Notes: generated from the letters alone by a model not told the origin. Shown: positions 44,528-56,062, counted from the stretch's first letter. The stretch: DNA of 64,000 bases from Allium sativum (GCA_030737875.1 CM060910.1:636541303-636605302); one strand, 5' to 3'. A program made the numbers and translations.

Positions 44528-46584
44528 TAGAGAGAGAGAGAGGGAAGTTTGTTAATGGAGACAGGCGATTGCCTGCTTTTGTTATGCGTGAACTTTCCCT
44601 AATCTCTTTTATATCGGTTAATTTTGATTGATTTCTTTATTAAATCTATTTGCAACCTTCAGCGAAATAATCTTCGTTGATAAGCCATTTGTTTCTCAAA
44701 TTTTTCCGCCTCGAGATCTTTTCTACAATCTAATCGAAACCTGATCGCAACCTTCAACGATCCATTATCCTCATGGGGATCCATATGCTGATCTGCTTCC
44801 TATCTTCTCAATCTCTTTGGATCGGTTTAGTTTGATTATGGATTTTCAAGCCACTGTTAATCTGGGATTCGGCATGGCCGGCGCAACTGAACTAGCTTCA
44901 GTTCCAAGTTATCCAACCGATCTTCCATTGATTTGAGCTAGATCGATTTCAGGTTGTATTGGGTAAGATTAAGGTTTTGGTCTTGGGTTAATGGATTAAG
45001 GGTTTTTTTGGATTTTCGATTAGATCTTGTTATGCAGATTATTTATTTATATCTACCGATTATAGTATGTCAATATTGGAGTTATGTAGATCTGGTTTTT
45101 TCGGCTGTGAAGTAGTTAGCCTCTTCATGATTATATCCCAGTGGCATTTAGCATGTTTTCCCTAATTTATATGTGGAGATGATTTTAGCAGATCTATAAA
45201 GTCATGCGGTCTTCATGTATCTTCACCCACAAACTGTTAATTATTTCAGCACTGCTATGTATTGTTTCACCTCAAAACTGTTTTAGGTAACCAACTTTGG
45301 GGAACGCTGGATCTACATTTCATATGCGTCTTTGGGGCCATTACCTACAACCCTTTTATGAGGTGCAGTTTTTCATGGTGTTGTAGGATAACTTAATATA
45401 ATGGTGTTGGGTATCATAAGGGTATGGTCAGCGTGCTAGTGGTTTCCAACACCTATATTTCAGATATGCTATCCATGATTCTTATTACCAATACCTACTG
45501 TTTAGGCTAGAAGACAAAATCATCGGTTTAATCAGTTGTTAGCTTATTGTAAAACAGTGTTTATGAGCAATTGGTTCTTCTGAAGCCAAAGGTTATATAG
45601 TTTGAAATGCACATTGATAATGGTATGTTGGCATATATGGGATATGGTTCTTACTTGATATTTGATATTAGTGATGGTTCGAACTGTTTTGTGGTATGTT
45701 TTCAAGTGTCCCTTTACAACTTGTAGCCAATGTTTTGTTTAGAGCTGTCGTACTAGAGAGTAATGGACGTCCTGCTCTAGTAGATGAACCACTAAAGAAC
45801 ACTGGCTATGGCGAGTGAACAGTTCTAATGAAATGAACAATACTGTACAAGCTAAACTTCTGAAATCGGAAAAAGTGGTTGGGGTTTCTCTTGATTGATA
45901 GGGGTGACCCTTGGCCTCTTCATATTAATCGACCATCTGCTAGTTTTTCATGGACTTCAACAAATGTAATCGATAGTTTTCTCTATGCATACAATACAAA
46001 TGGGTATAAAAGTTACTTCTGTTTTTGAGCATGCTATTATGGGAAATAATCACCTGAATATATCAGATGCTACTGAAGACGAAGATATCTTATGGTGAGT
46101 TGATGTTGACTGAATGGAATATATATATCTGCAACTCTTGTTGGCTATTTCCAGTTAGAAAATACATACAACATATTTGTTCTCAACCCCAAGTGTAATA
46201 ACACACGTGCTCAGTATGGCTACAGGAGGGGCTTGTCTCCTGAAATTAGCATCTTCTGTTATGGGTCTTGAAGAAGGGTTTTCTGCTTCATATCTTTAAG
46301 TAAAACATGATATTATTGAGTCTGGTCTTGGAGTTTTAGTCTTATGGGTGATGATTGGTTGTTGATCATGCACAAGAAGATCCCTTGGCTCGAGAGAGTT
46401 GCAGTGAGTTTGCACGCTATAGTGGGATGAAGGCCTAATCATGGGCCGATTTATGTTAGTTAGATTTACTTGTATTTTCAGTTGTTATTTTCTCTTGCTT
46501 TTAGTTTATATAATGGTTAGTATGTTAACCTGCCTTTTGTACTATTTTTTATAAATAATAAAGTGAACCAATTTTCAAAAAAAA
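44528..46584 (+). mobile_element. 2.06-kb polyadenylated retroposon inside LTR
   Basis: It ends with AATAAA (46557-46562), a short gap and eight A residues (46577-46584). It is bracketed by TGTATATATATATG at 44514-44527 and a longer version of the same word at 46585-46608, interpretable as a target duplication in a microsatellite. The surrounding LTR reads continuously without it (cacacacagtgtgtg ... cacacaaacac). No frame over 62 codons was found. It begins with an AG-rich run. It could be a LINE-mobilised non-coding transcript, a decayed LINE, or a retrocopy of a host mRNA; the 3' end resembles plant L1 tails. Source unknown. Confidence 0.45.
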
Positions 46585-46619
46585 TGTATATATATATATA
46601 TATATATGCACACAAACAC

Positions 46620-46870
46620 TAGACATTTCACATTAGACCAACCATTTGTAGATTTTAGACTTGTCGGAAGGTTCCAGGCAGGCTTCTACTACAAGTATGG
46701 CCTAACCTCGTATCATAGTGTACTAATTATAATGGTTTATGGCACTTAAACCTCTTACATTAACCGGACTTACTTGTAGATGTTGGATATGCTGGTCGGT
46801 TTTGAGCAGGCTTCTACTATAAGTAACGGTTAACCTCGTATTTATGTGTCATTAATATATCTGAAGCCAT
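46620..46870 (-). repeat. two-copy ~130-bp repeat in minus LTR
   Basis: Two similar blocks, each with GCAGGCTTCTACTA(C/T)AAGTA and AACCTCGTAT, lie about 130 bases apart. On the minus strand they match the organisation of the 134-bp repeats at 55844-56062 in the young Tekay LTR. Confidence 0.5.
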
Positions 46871-47880
46871 TAACACACACAAACATGCAAATTCCTATGG
46901 GGACATTCAAATTCAAATTGCTAATTTAACTGTACTTATTTCACACTTAATACATATAAACATTACGTTGTTTACACTATACACACACACACACATATAA
47001 GTGTGAATTAAGCGAATGAAATTAACGCCCTAACCACGTTTGAAATGTCAATCCCTATTTTAAATTTAAGGTATACAAGTTATTTCCCATATTCTGTTCA
47101 ATCATGGCATAAATGTACATATTAGCATGTAACAATCAAAATGGGAAAACTATAATTGCAACACAGAATTGCTACCCAGTTTTGACTTGATTATCTAAAT
47201 AATAAAAGAAATACAAACTGCCACATATCCAGTATATATGTATATTCCTATTTTAATGGATTCACTTTAACGTATGTTTACATGCGAAACCTTAATATTT
47301 TGACATCTTGTAAATAATATTTTCAAATACTCTATTTAGAAAAATAGAGATTTAAACCAATTCAAATTTACAATTCCATCCAAATCTTAACCTTTTCCAC
47401 AAAACCATGCATATGAAATTATGCAAAATAAAATAAGATGAATCTGACAAATGTAGAGAATTATACAACACTAATCATGCTTCTCTTTCATTATTTCAAT
47501 AACCCAAAACTACATATAAAAATAGATTGACTATTTCTTCATATGAACAGTAAGAAAATAGAAGATTTGAGGGATTTTGCATTGTTTTCTTTTCATAATA
47601 ACTCAAATCTTCCTCGGCACAATAATCTTACTTTAAACTGGCAAATCATAAAAATAGTATCTTAAATGAATTCCACTCACAGTGCAGTAAGAATGGGGAA
47701 CAACATAATTGACTAGAATAAGTTTTGGATATGCCCTTCGTAAACAATCGTGCTCCAACCTTTCAAATATATATGTATACATAGATATATATAGATAAGA
47801 ATCACATATTATAATCATATATATATATTAATTACAAAATAAATCAAAATCTATGTTATAATAGAAAAGATAGGATAGGT
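46871..47880. other. AT-rich LTR interior, no gene
   Basis: Low-complexity AT-rich LTR sequence with AC and AT microsatellites (46980-46995, 47770-47830). No coding potential recognised. Confidence 0.4.
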
Positions 47881-48652
47881 TAGGAAGATAGAAGAAGAAC
47901 CTAAACCCCTTTCTTTTCCGAAATTACAATGGTAGAAAGGCATCATAGAGGTGTGGAGAAGAATAGTTGAAAGGTTTTGAGTGAGGGTTTGGTATCTAAA
48001 TTATAGTTGACATCGTGTATGTGAACCGTTAGATTCAATAGATTCAATCTAAGTAGTCCATTTGATGAAATTATAAATAAATCCCTCTTTTAGAAAACAT
48101 CCTCACTGAGGACCCTATAAGAGGCCAGTTGACCGCACCTATAGAAGAGCAGTCGACACCCCTCCATAAGGGCGTTGACCCCCTTCTAGGGTCGATCCTA
48201 GGAGATAACATCCTCTGTACGTTACTTTTTTTATTAGTTCCTTAATTCTTTTGATCGATTTGTTACCTTATATTGATTATTCTTGTCCCCATTGTGTATA
48301 AATATATACACACAAGTTTGAATTCAAAAGGAATATTCTTTTTGTGCTTAACTAAGTTAATATATTCCATGTTTATATATTTATTTGTTTGAAGTTTAAA
48401 CTTTGTACGTTAATATATACGCAAAACTCAATTTATTAATATCTTCTGCATACAGACTCCGTTTTCAGTAAATAAAATATGAAAACGGATCAGAATCTCA
48501 CCACAAACGCATCTACAATACTTTCATGGCCCAATTCTTGATTACTCAAAATCTCATATATTTTTAGCCAATTGGCTTATTATTGATTTTCCTTAATTAT
48601 GTTAAATTATGTTATCATATGTTAATACATGTTTATTTTATAAGGTGTTACA

Positions 48653-50498
48653 TTCTCTCCCCTTATTAGAGATCTCGTCCCGAAATATTTTGAAGGGGCG
48701 AAGAAAACAACTCGCTATAAATGACCATGTTGTACACCATGTTATTTTAATAAACGTCCGTAACTCATAGTGATTATGAACTGCAGACTTGCTAATAATG
48801 AGCTCAGTCTTAACGTGTATGTGTAATAAGTGATGCAATATGTATGCAAATATCCTAATATGCATATAACTCTATATGAGTGCATGGTTCATTTGTGTTG
48901 CATCCATTTCCTACCGTCCAATTTAGAAACCACCAAGAAACCAAAATGAGAATTTAGGACAAAATAATTACCCGAGAAAAGCTCTGGATGAATTAGCCTA
49001 ATCTTCTCCCTAGTTTCCCATGTGCATTCCACATGGTTATCCCTCCACTAAACTTGGACTAGGCGAATAGATTTGTTGTAGAGTCGTTTGATTCCGTACT
49101 CCACGATCCTTGTGATGGCATAAGGTACCCTGGACTCCAACTCGGAGCTCCTTGTGTCCCCGATATCATTAAGCTCGAGCCTGTCGGATGAATCAAGCAG
49201 ACATTTGTGAAGATGAGAAACATGAAAAACATTGTGGACTCTCGAAAAATGCTCGGGAAGATCCACTCGGTAAGCCATCTTTCCAATTCTATCTAAACCC
49301 TTAAAGGTCCAATAAACCTGAAAGTCAACATCCCAGTCTTTCCAAACTGAACCATCTTCTTCAAAGGGGAAACCTTAACAAATAACAAGTCTCCAACATC
49401 AAATTTTAATTCCTTCCTCCTTTTATCTACATACGACTCTTGTCAATCTTAGGCCGTCTTCATTCTCTGGCGAATGAAAACGATAATTTCCATGGACTCA
49501 CAGATGAGGTTTGAGTTAAACCTTGTCGGTAGTTTCCCAAAAACAAGTTTGTGATTTGCATAACCGCACATACAAAGCTTCGCATGGGGCTATACCAATC
49601 TTTGCTTGGTAACTGTAACTGTACGAGAATTATACCAAAGGTAAGTGCTGCTCCCATATTCCTCCGAAGTCCACTATGCAGGCTATGAGAAGATCTTCCA
49701 AGACTTTGTTACTCTCTCTGTCTTGCCATCTGTTTGCAGATGATAGCCTGTACTTAAACTCAATGTCGTTCCCAAATCTTCTTGAAGACTCTTCCAAAAT
49801 TTGCTAGTAAATAACTGGTCTCTGTCACTGATTATATTATTCGGAATCTCGTGCAGCCCAACAACCTCCTTAACATACAACTGGGCAAATAAATTGGTTG
49901 TCTTACTCTTCTTGACCGGAATAAAATGGGCCCAATTATTTAATCGGTTCACTATTACCCAAATGGCTTCATTCCCCTTCCCACTCCTAGGAAGCCCATT
50001 AATAAAATGGGCGCTCTTCTTATGTTCCTTAAAGTCCTTGGAAAAGATAAGAATATCATTTACAAATAGTACCACAATCTTATTGAGTATGCCCCTAAAT
50101 ACCCTACTCATAATTTCTACAAAGAAAGAGAGGGTATTTATCAAACAAAAAGGCATAACCTCCTACTCGAACAGTCCATCTGGCATCATAAATGTTGTCT
50201 TGGGCTTAATCTCTTCCTTGGTGAAATATTGTCTCCATATCTAACTGAGAAAATATTTGGGCTCCTCCCAGATGGTCAAACAAATCATCAATTCTTGATA
50301 AGGGGTATCTATTCCTTTTAGTCAACTATAATCCACAAAATCTTAAAGATCCATCAGACTTTGTGGAAGGTGCATCCTATTTAGAGTTACTCATATGAAT
50401 AAACCCTTTTTGCAATAATTCAGAGATTTTTCTATCAAGCTCCCTTCTTTCCTTAAGAGTCATGTACCTCAAAGGAAATGCTACAAGCCTTGCATCCT
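48653..50498 (-). pseudogene. pol: Tekay-like gag-pol relic (RT, integrase, chromodomain)
   Basis: Minus strand, from right to left. The RT N-terminal block (ERRELDRKISELLQKGFIHM; SDGSLRFCGL with a stop; RIDDLFDHLGGAQIFSQLDM) is followed by RT motif VLFVNDILIFSKDFKEHKK, in which the FVDD aspartate is Asn. A deletion then jumps directly to integrase (INGLPRSGKGNEAIWVIVNR) and on through ISDRDQLFTSKFW and YHLQTDGKTERV. Next come the GPY-like region (VGDLLFVKVSPLKKMVQFGK), HVSHLHKCLLDSS, and a chromodomain (RDNHVECTWETREKIRLIHP) with a stop. There are many stops and frameshifts. RNase H and most of RT are gone. It is cut at 50498 by the next element's LTR. Lineage is the same as the intact copy at 57499. 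Confidence 0.75.
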
Positions 50499-50748
50499 AT
50501 AACCCCCTAATTTTGATAAATAACAATTAAATAGACAAGGATAATAAATTAAATATTAATCAAAATAAACTTTGGAATTAAACAAGACTAGCGCCATTGG
50601 GTCCGCTGTAATTTTCTGATTAAAATGGACACTTGGTTTGCTGAAATCAGAGTAAAAATGAATTAGTTATGAATTAAAGAAGTTAATTAGAAATTCATAA
50701 AATATAAATATATATTGAACAAGCGGTCTCCTGGGTGACCCACGTCTA

Positions 50749-50814
50749 CTTGGGTCGACACTGTGTCGACCCAAGCTAAGTTGGGTCGACCCAAGGCACG
50801 GGTGGGTCGACCCA
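50749..50814. repeat. GGGTCGACCC palindrome cluster
   Basis: A 13-bp arm inverted repeat CTTGGGTCGACAC/GTGTCGACCCAAG (50749-50775, one-base centre) is followed by TTGGGTCGACCCAA (50781-50794) and TGGGTCGACCCA (50803-50814). A related inverted pair GTCGACCC/GGGTCGAC lies at 54436-54460 in the young Tekay LTR at the matching U3 position. Confidence 0.7.
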
Positions 50815-51015
50815 GGGTGCGGAAATGACATGCCTTCGAGCGCATGTTTGCAGCGAATAATTTATTTCGTTCCAACTTTACTTTTGATGATATGTCATTG
50901 TTTTATTGGTTTATTTTGAACCAAAGGATGGCATGGCGATTTCTGATTCGCCCAGTGACATGATTGGTCCATATTTAATCCTAAAATTGGATGGTTGAGG
51001 GCATCTAGTAAGCCC

Positions 51016-51023
51016 TATAAATA
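51016..51023 (+). promoter_or_regulatory. TATA box of LTR 50499
   Basis: TATAAATA in AAGCCCTATAAATATACT, about 0.52 kb into the LTR, like the box 0.59 kb into the young Tekay LTR. Confidence 0.5.
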
Positions 51024-51907
51024 TACTAGCAGAGCCTCTCTCATTTATTCACATTTACTATGTCTTCTCTCTTCTTCTTCTTCCCCAGGCCTATCCTCAA
51101 AATTAGGACAGGCCAAATAATTAAACTTTTTACGGGGATAAAGAAGTTTATATTTTTAACTATTTATTTTTATAAGTACTTCTAGAGGAAGAGGTTCTGC
51201 TAGAATAGAAAAAAGTCATGGGGGAAGCTTTCTTCATCAAATTTGTGAGTTTTTATGTAATTTTTAGGTTAGTATAATTGAATAGGAAAAGTTAGTTAAA
51301 TAGTTTTAAGTTTGTAAGTTTAATGTTTACATTTATTTACAGTATTTATATGTTTAGTTTTTCTGTAAAGTTACTACAATTTATTTACTGTTTATTCCTT
51401 TAAAGTTATTTATTGTTTCTATGTAACTCTCCTTCTTCTGTCCCCTTCTTTATTGTAATTTATTTACAGTTATGCTTATGCCCCATTTTATCTCTTTAAT
51501 TTATTTTGAGTCTAGGCCTTGTGAGTATCCTAGACCATTTTAACGCTGAGCCTAGGCCTGAAAGTGTCTAGGCTTTTATCGTTATTTTTGCATTATATTG
51601 GAATACTGTTAGAATTGAATAAGAAGAAATTTTTGGGTATGTTGAAACTGATTAAGTATTATAATCAAAATTGGACTACAAATTGGGGATAAAACTTAAC
51701 ATGCAATGGGAGAACATTTAAATTGGAATAGGATTAACTTAGTTGAATGCTAAGTAACGAGTGGTTGGGTTGTACAAAAAGATAAACATGGATTAGAAGT
51801 GTTTAATACAACTTATTAATATAACATGGTTTATTTTAGGCTTATTAATAATTTTAAATTGTGTTAAGTTAAATTGAAGATGAAACTAATAAGCTAAGAT
51901 AGAGGAG

Positions 51908-52196
51908 TCCATTCCAGCAGCATGGGGGCAGATTGGGGAAAATAAGAGGCTTATACGTTTGTTTCGGCAGCGTGAGGCGGATTGAGGAAAATAAGAGGCG
52001 TAATAAAATAATGAAATTGTAGTGAGAGCCCGCTCCGACAGCACGAAGGCTGATTTGGGGAAATAAGTGTCTCGTAGGTCCGTTTCGGCAACTTGTGGCT
52101 GATTGGGTTAAGTAAGAGGTCTAATAAATTATAAATCCTAGTTTAGGTCAGTTCCGGCAGCGTGGGGATGATTTGGGAAACTAAGTGGCCTAATAG
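51908..52196 (+). repeat. five-copy degenerate repeat in LTR
   Basis: Copies near 51911, 51962, 52032, 52082 and 52150 share TTCCGGCAGCGTGG, then GGCTGATTGGG, then AAATAAGAGGCCTAATA. Alternating spacing of about 50 and 69 bases gives a higher-order unit of about 120 bases. Confidence 0.65.
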
Positions 52197-53170
52197 AATA
52201 AATGGAGACCAAGTCTATGGGGTAACTTGTGTCAATTGCATATTTGGTTGGGGACTCGTATCTGGCAGTGTCCCTTTTATCATCTATGAAGGTCTCACAT
52301 TAGGTCATGGCGAGGGCATGCTTTACTGCGTTGGATAGTAAGAGGTCCAAACGAGGTAGGTAAGGGTGCGTTCTGGTAGGACGATAAGCGTGCATCGTAC
52401 CGATTGAGGAAGGTAATCCATTGTTACGTCTGTTATTAAAGGCTATGTCTTTTTTGTTGACGGGTTCAGGATTGATAACCCCAAATTCCATAGCTGGCAT
52501 ACGTTATCACATTGTGGTATTAGGATCTGATCGACGAGTAGAAATTAGGTAAAGCCTAATTATGATATCTTGGTAGGTTGGTGCAACAATTTGGATATGA
52601 ATAAGAAGCCAATTTTTAGTTCATGCTTAACTTTGTTTACTGCTTTTATACCTTTATGCGTTATGTCCTTAAAACTGTTCATTTGTCTGATACTTCCTTA
52701 CTCTATGCTCATGCTAGAAATTGCTAGAACTCGGTAGATGTATGTCTGTCATAGTTTATTTTCTCCTTCTCTCTTCCTTTCCCCCTAGGTTCGCAGGGTG
52801 GAGGGTCTCGGTAGTGATTCATGACTTTTCTGTTCAGCATGGATTCAGACTCATGTATTGGTTCATTTCTCATTTTCTGGTTATTGCATTGACATTTGAA
52901 AGGGATGGTTTTACTTATGTACTTTGATATTATGGGTTTTCCACAAGACGGTGTATTTGGTTTTATGTTGATGATTATTTAGTATTTAAGAAATGTAATA
53001 ATTACTGTGATTTGACTTGCTTTATTAAATGACATTTTAAAGTTTGCGCTGTGTTTTATATTCCTATCTTATGTATTTTAATCTCTGTGTTGTTACTTTA
53101 TACCGAAGAGCTTCATAAATCTTAACGCATCCTCATATAGGTGACGTTAAGGGATTTGGGGTGTTTCATT

Positions 53171-53182
53171 TGGTATCAGAGG
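53171..53182 (+). other. primer-binding site
   Basis: TGGTATCAGAGG, two bases after the LTR end, for initiator Met tRNA (last base mutated). Confidence 0.7.
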
Positions 53183-53330
53183 CCAAGGTTACAAGATCAA
53201 AGAAAAGTTTTTTAAAAAGTGTTTTCAAAAGTAAAGCATTTTCAAGTAAAACTTGTTTTTGGAAAATAACCCTCAAGCCAATTACAATATTCTCTTGATG
53301 CCTTTTTAATCCTTGTCTCTTTCTTTCAGC

Positions 53331-53974
53331 ATGTCTAGGGATCCCAACTTTTTAGAGGGTGTTCGCACTTCGGCATGGTTCTGTGGATATGTTAAAGCTA
53401 CAGCGCCTTCCAAAGAGCAAGGAAATGCCCCCACCTCCAGATGTAGCCGCGGTAGTTGCACCAAATCCAACAGTTAACTTTTCTAAGCTCTGTAAGAATT
53501 TTTCTACTTGGGCGGAAAGCCATTTCTTGGATTTGAGAGTTTTGTTGATTCTCATAATTGGCTTAAAGAGACCGATCATGTATTTGGATTATTAGAGCTT
53601 GACGATAGTAAGAGGATTCAGTTGGCCACCTGGCAACCGAAAGGAGAGGCTTTGTATTGGTGGGAAGTGGCCAGGAAGAGTGGGCTGTGAGGACATGGAA
53701 TGAGTTCAAGGATAAGTCAGAGAATATGTTTTTATCGCAAGATGAAGAAAGGATGCAGCTGGAGAGATTCTGGAGTCTGAGATAGGGCGATATGTCGGTT
53801 AAGGAGTATGTAAATATCTTTAATGAGTTAGTGAAATTTGGCATGGATCTGGTAAATACTGCGCATAAGAAGGACTTGAGGTTTGCGAGGGGGTTGAACC
53901 AACCCCTTTAAGGGCTAGCATTGACACACATTACGATGGGTTCGATGTTTGAGACTTTAGTGGAGATGTCTCTT
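53331..53974 (+). pseudogene. gag: Tekay-like gag relic
   Basis: It starts at ATG 53331 in the same TTTCAGCATG context as the intact gag start at 57499. After frameshifts it shows GGKPFLGFESFVDSHNWLKE, RIQLATWQPKGEALYWWEVA and MSVKEYVNIFNELVKFGMDL. These align with [37 protein letters not shown] and [20 protein letters not shown] of the intact protein. It stops at about residue 215 of gag (FETLVEMSLMHG), before the zinc knuckles, where a foreign fragment begins. It belongs with the LTR and PBS to its left. Confidence 0.75.
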
Positions 53975-54073
53975 ATGCACGGTATATCGCATCTCGGATG
54001 AACTTGTTATTCTTTAATCTCTCGACCTCTTCCTTCAAGGTTGCCGACCTCTCTGGGCCAAGCACACGCCTTT
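53975..54073 (-). pseudogene. pol: fragment of another Gypsy RT N terminus
   Basis: The minus strand reads without a stop RRVLGPERSATLKEEVERLK and NNKFIRDAIY. This is the start of the RT domain in the non-chromovirus Tat/Athila type (RR.LnPER..A.KEEVdKLL.aGFIRE..YP). It is cut on both sides: by the gag relic junction at about 53974 and by the young Tekay insertion at 54074. It is a 99-bp scrap of a different lineage. Confidence 0.5.
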
Positions 54074-54305
54074 TGTAACAACCCGTATTTTCAATAACCT
54101 GTAATAACATAAATCGAGGCAGAATTTAATTCTAAAATGGGAATCAAGGGAAACGGGCTATGCCATTGTGTTCGTCTCGGAAAAATACGCGAAATAGAGT
54201 CCGAGTTTTCGAAAATCGGAGTCCGTATGACCAAGATATGGCCTCGCGAAGTTTCACGAAAATTCCCAAATTAAAGTATACTTAATTAAGTGAAATGGGT
54301 TGTGT

Positions 54306-54351
54306 AGATATATATATATATATATATATTGATATATATATATATATATAA
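54306..54351. repeat. (AT)n microsatellite in Tekay 5' LTR
   Basis: Two AT runs separated by TTG. The equivalent tract in the 3' LTR (about 62682-62743) is 16 bases longer, the main difference between the two LTRs. Confidence 0.85.
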
Positions 54352-54663
54352 TTGAAAATTTAATAAATAAATATGCAAAAATGCTCAAAACAGCGAATTG
54401 GGAGAGGGGAATAACCGAACCGGCCGATTTTTGAAGTCGACCCGAGCCTGCTGGGTCGACTAGGGGTTAATCCAGGGTGTTTGGCTGTCAACCCGTGGGC
54501 CGATTCGCTCAAGTGCAGATTTTGCATTTGAATGGTTCTCATGGTCCATCTTTAATCTAAAGGCCCTAGATGGTTCCTACACTTGACTTCTTCCCCAAGA
54601 CATGCTTTGATGGCTTGGATTGAATCTAGGGTTAATCCTATGGCCTAAAACACTTGCCTAATC

Positions 54664-54671
54664 TATAAATA
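54664..54671 (+). promoter_or_regulatory. TATA box, Tekay 5' LTR
   Basis: TATAAATA in AATCTATAAATAAGACC, followed by CCTAACCTACCCTAA. Repeated at 63056-63063 in the 3' LTR. Likely promoter of the genomic RNA, with start near 54695. Confidence 0.6.
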
Positions 54672-55108
54672 AGACCCTAACCTACCCTAATTCATTCATA
54701 ATTAAACCTAGTGACTAAACTATGGCAAAATGCTAGCTCTCATGGCCTCCACTAATTTTATGAAGAGGGTTGCATACTAATCACTCTCTAATCAACTTCT
54801 AATCCCTTCTTAGCATCTTAATCTTCTTCATTTGGTGTTCAAAGTTGCTAGTTGTGAGTTTCTATCACTTTGATGATCTTTTGGTAAACTAATTAGATGA
54901 GATGTGATGAGATTTATGGTTTTGTATGTGGGTTAATGAGCTTTGAATCATATGATATGATGTTAGCATTAATCTTATGTTTATGCATGTTGAGTATGTA
55001 AGCTTATGCAAGTTTAATATGATGTATGTTATGTTTGCATGATGCTAAATATGCAAGTTGTGGGCTATGTAATCATATGCATGTTATGCAAGTTCATGGT
55101 AATATGCT

Positions 55109-55345
55109 ATGCAAGTTACATGTTTGTTAATATGCAAGTTACATGTTTGTTAATATGCAAGTTACATGTATGTAAATATGCAAGTTACATGTTTGTTAAT
55201 ATGCAAGTTACATGTTTGTTAATATGCAAGTTACATGTATGTAAATATGCAAGTTACATGTTTCTTTATATGCAAGTTACATGTTTGTTAATATGCGAGT
55301 TACATGTATGTAAATATGCAAGTTACATGTTTATTAATATGCAAG
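55109..55345 (+). repeat. 23-bp tandem repeat in Tekay 5' LTR
   Basis: Ten full units and a partial one of ATGCAAGTTACATGT(T/A)TGT(T/A)AAT, with starts every 23 bases from 55109 to 55339. Repeated at 63501-63737 in the 3' LTR with the same unit variants. Because 23 is not a multiple of 3, all three frames are used in turn and give an artificial 23-residue repeat peptide. Confidence 0.9.
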
Positions 55346-55660
55346 TTCATGATGACACATTATGCAAGTCTATAAGCTAATATGCAAGTTTGTTATGCAA
55401 AATGAATATGTAAGTTATGTGACATATTATATGCAAGTTATGTGACATGTTATGCAAGTTCATATGCAAGTTATGTGTTTGTTAATATGCAAGATGGCAC
55501 CTTTGAAACATGTTCATTCATATGCAAGTTGACACCTTTTATATGTGTTATATCATGAACGAAATTACGTGGGAACGATGGGGTAATTAAATGCATAAGT
55601 TAATAAGATTGTGTGAAATTAATATAATTATGCATAACACAAAATAAATAAACATAGTAT

Positions 55661-55770
55661 GGGAATTTGCCTATTTGGTTAGGTGTACCCATACTATGTG
55701 TTGGGAATTTACCTATTGAGTTAGGTCTACCCCATGGGAATTTACCTATTAAGTTAGGTCTACCCATGTT
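55661..55770 (+). repeat. three-copy GGGAATTTACCTATT repeat
   Basis: Copies at 55661, 55703 and 55736 share GGGAATTT(G/A)CCTATT, then GTTAGGT, then TACCC. Confidence 0.7.
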
Positions 55771-55843
55771 AAGAAAACTTGATTAATTAGGGATAATTAA
55801 TATAAAATTATGAGGGTGATTAATTAGGTGTAATTAATTGACT

Positions 55844-56062
55844 AAGACACGAGGTTGGACTCAGTTGTAGCGTAAAACTGCCCGGACCCAACCGGCTTAA
55901 CCAGTTGCTACAAATGTTAGCCCAATGTGAGAGGTCTTAGGCACAAACTAAATACGTAATTAATGTAAAGACACGAGGTTAGACTCTGTTATGACATAAG
56001 GCTGCCCGGACCCAACCGGCTTAACCAGCGGTCATAAAAGACAGTCTAATGTGAGAGGTCTT
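55844..56062 (+). repeat. 134-bp tandem duplication in Tekay LTR
   Basis: Two copies, starting AAGACACGAGGTT at 55844 and 55978, each with GCCCGGACCCAACCGGCTTA and TGTGAGAGGTCTT. The minus-strand LTR at 43279-48652 has a diverged version. Confidence 0.75.

Larger units (their letters stand above)
43279..48652 (-). mobile_element. Tekay-like 3' LTR, minus strand, with nested insert
   Basis: Plus-strand start TGTAACAACCCACC, end GGTGTTACA, followed by a reversed polypurine tract (TTCTCTCCCCTTATT) and a reversed GACGA box, so it is the 3' LTR of a minus-strand element. Within it the minus strand shows the clan's U3 motif (AAAACGGAGTCTGTATG near 48460). It also shows the ACGAGGTTA...CCGG repeats seen at 55844 in the young Tekay LTR, and a GAATCTCACA..ACGGAAT block shared with LTR_A. 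It is 5.37 kb including a 2.06-kb retroposon. No TSD could be paired because the right end of the element is lost. Confidence 0.6.
50499..53168 (+). mobile_element. Tekay-like 5' LTR, plus strand
   Basis: It ends GGGGTGTTTCA immediately before a PBS. It probably starts at TATAACCCCCTAATTTTGAT, a decayed version of TGTAACAACCCGTATTTTCA in the young element, giving about 2.67 kb. It contains a TATA box (51016-51023), a cluster of TGGGTCGACCCA palindromes (50749-50814) and a five-copy degenerate repeat (51908-52196). The TG-to-TA start makes the left border approximate. Confidence 0.65.

Noticed and set aside
44528..46584. Functional LINE
   Set aside because: No endonuclease or reverse transcriptase frame is visible; only the 3' end looks LINE-like.
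55109..55345. CRISPR-like array
   Set aside because: Direct tandem repeat without unique spacers, in a plant LTR.
55039..55380. 113-codon repeat protein in the Tekay LTR
   Set aside because: It is a translation of the 23-bp tandem repeat; the same peptide is produced from the other LTR and it has no domain.
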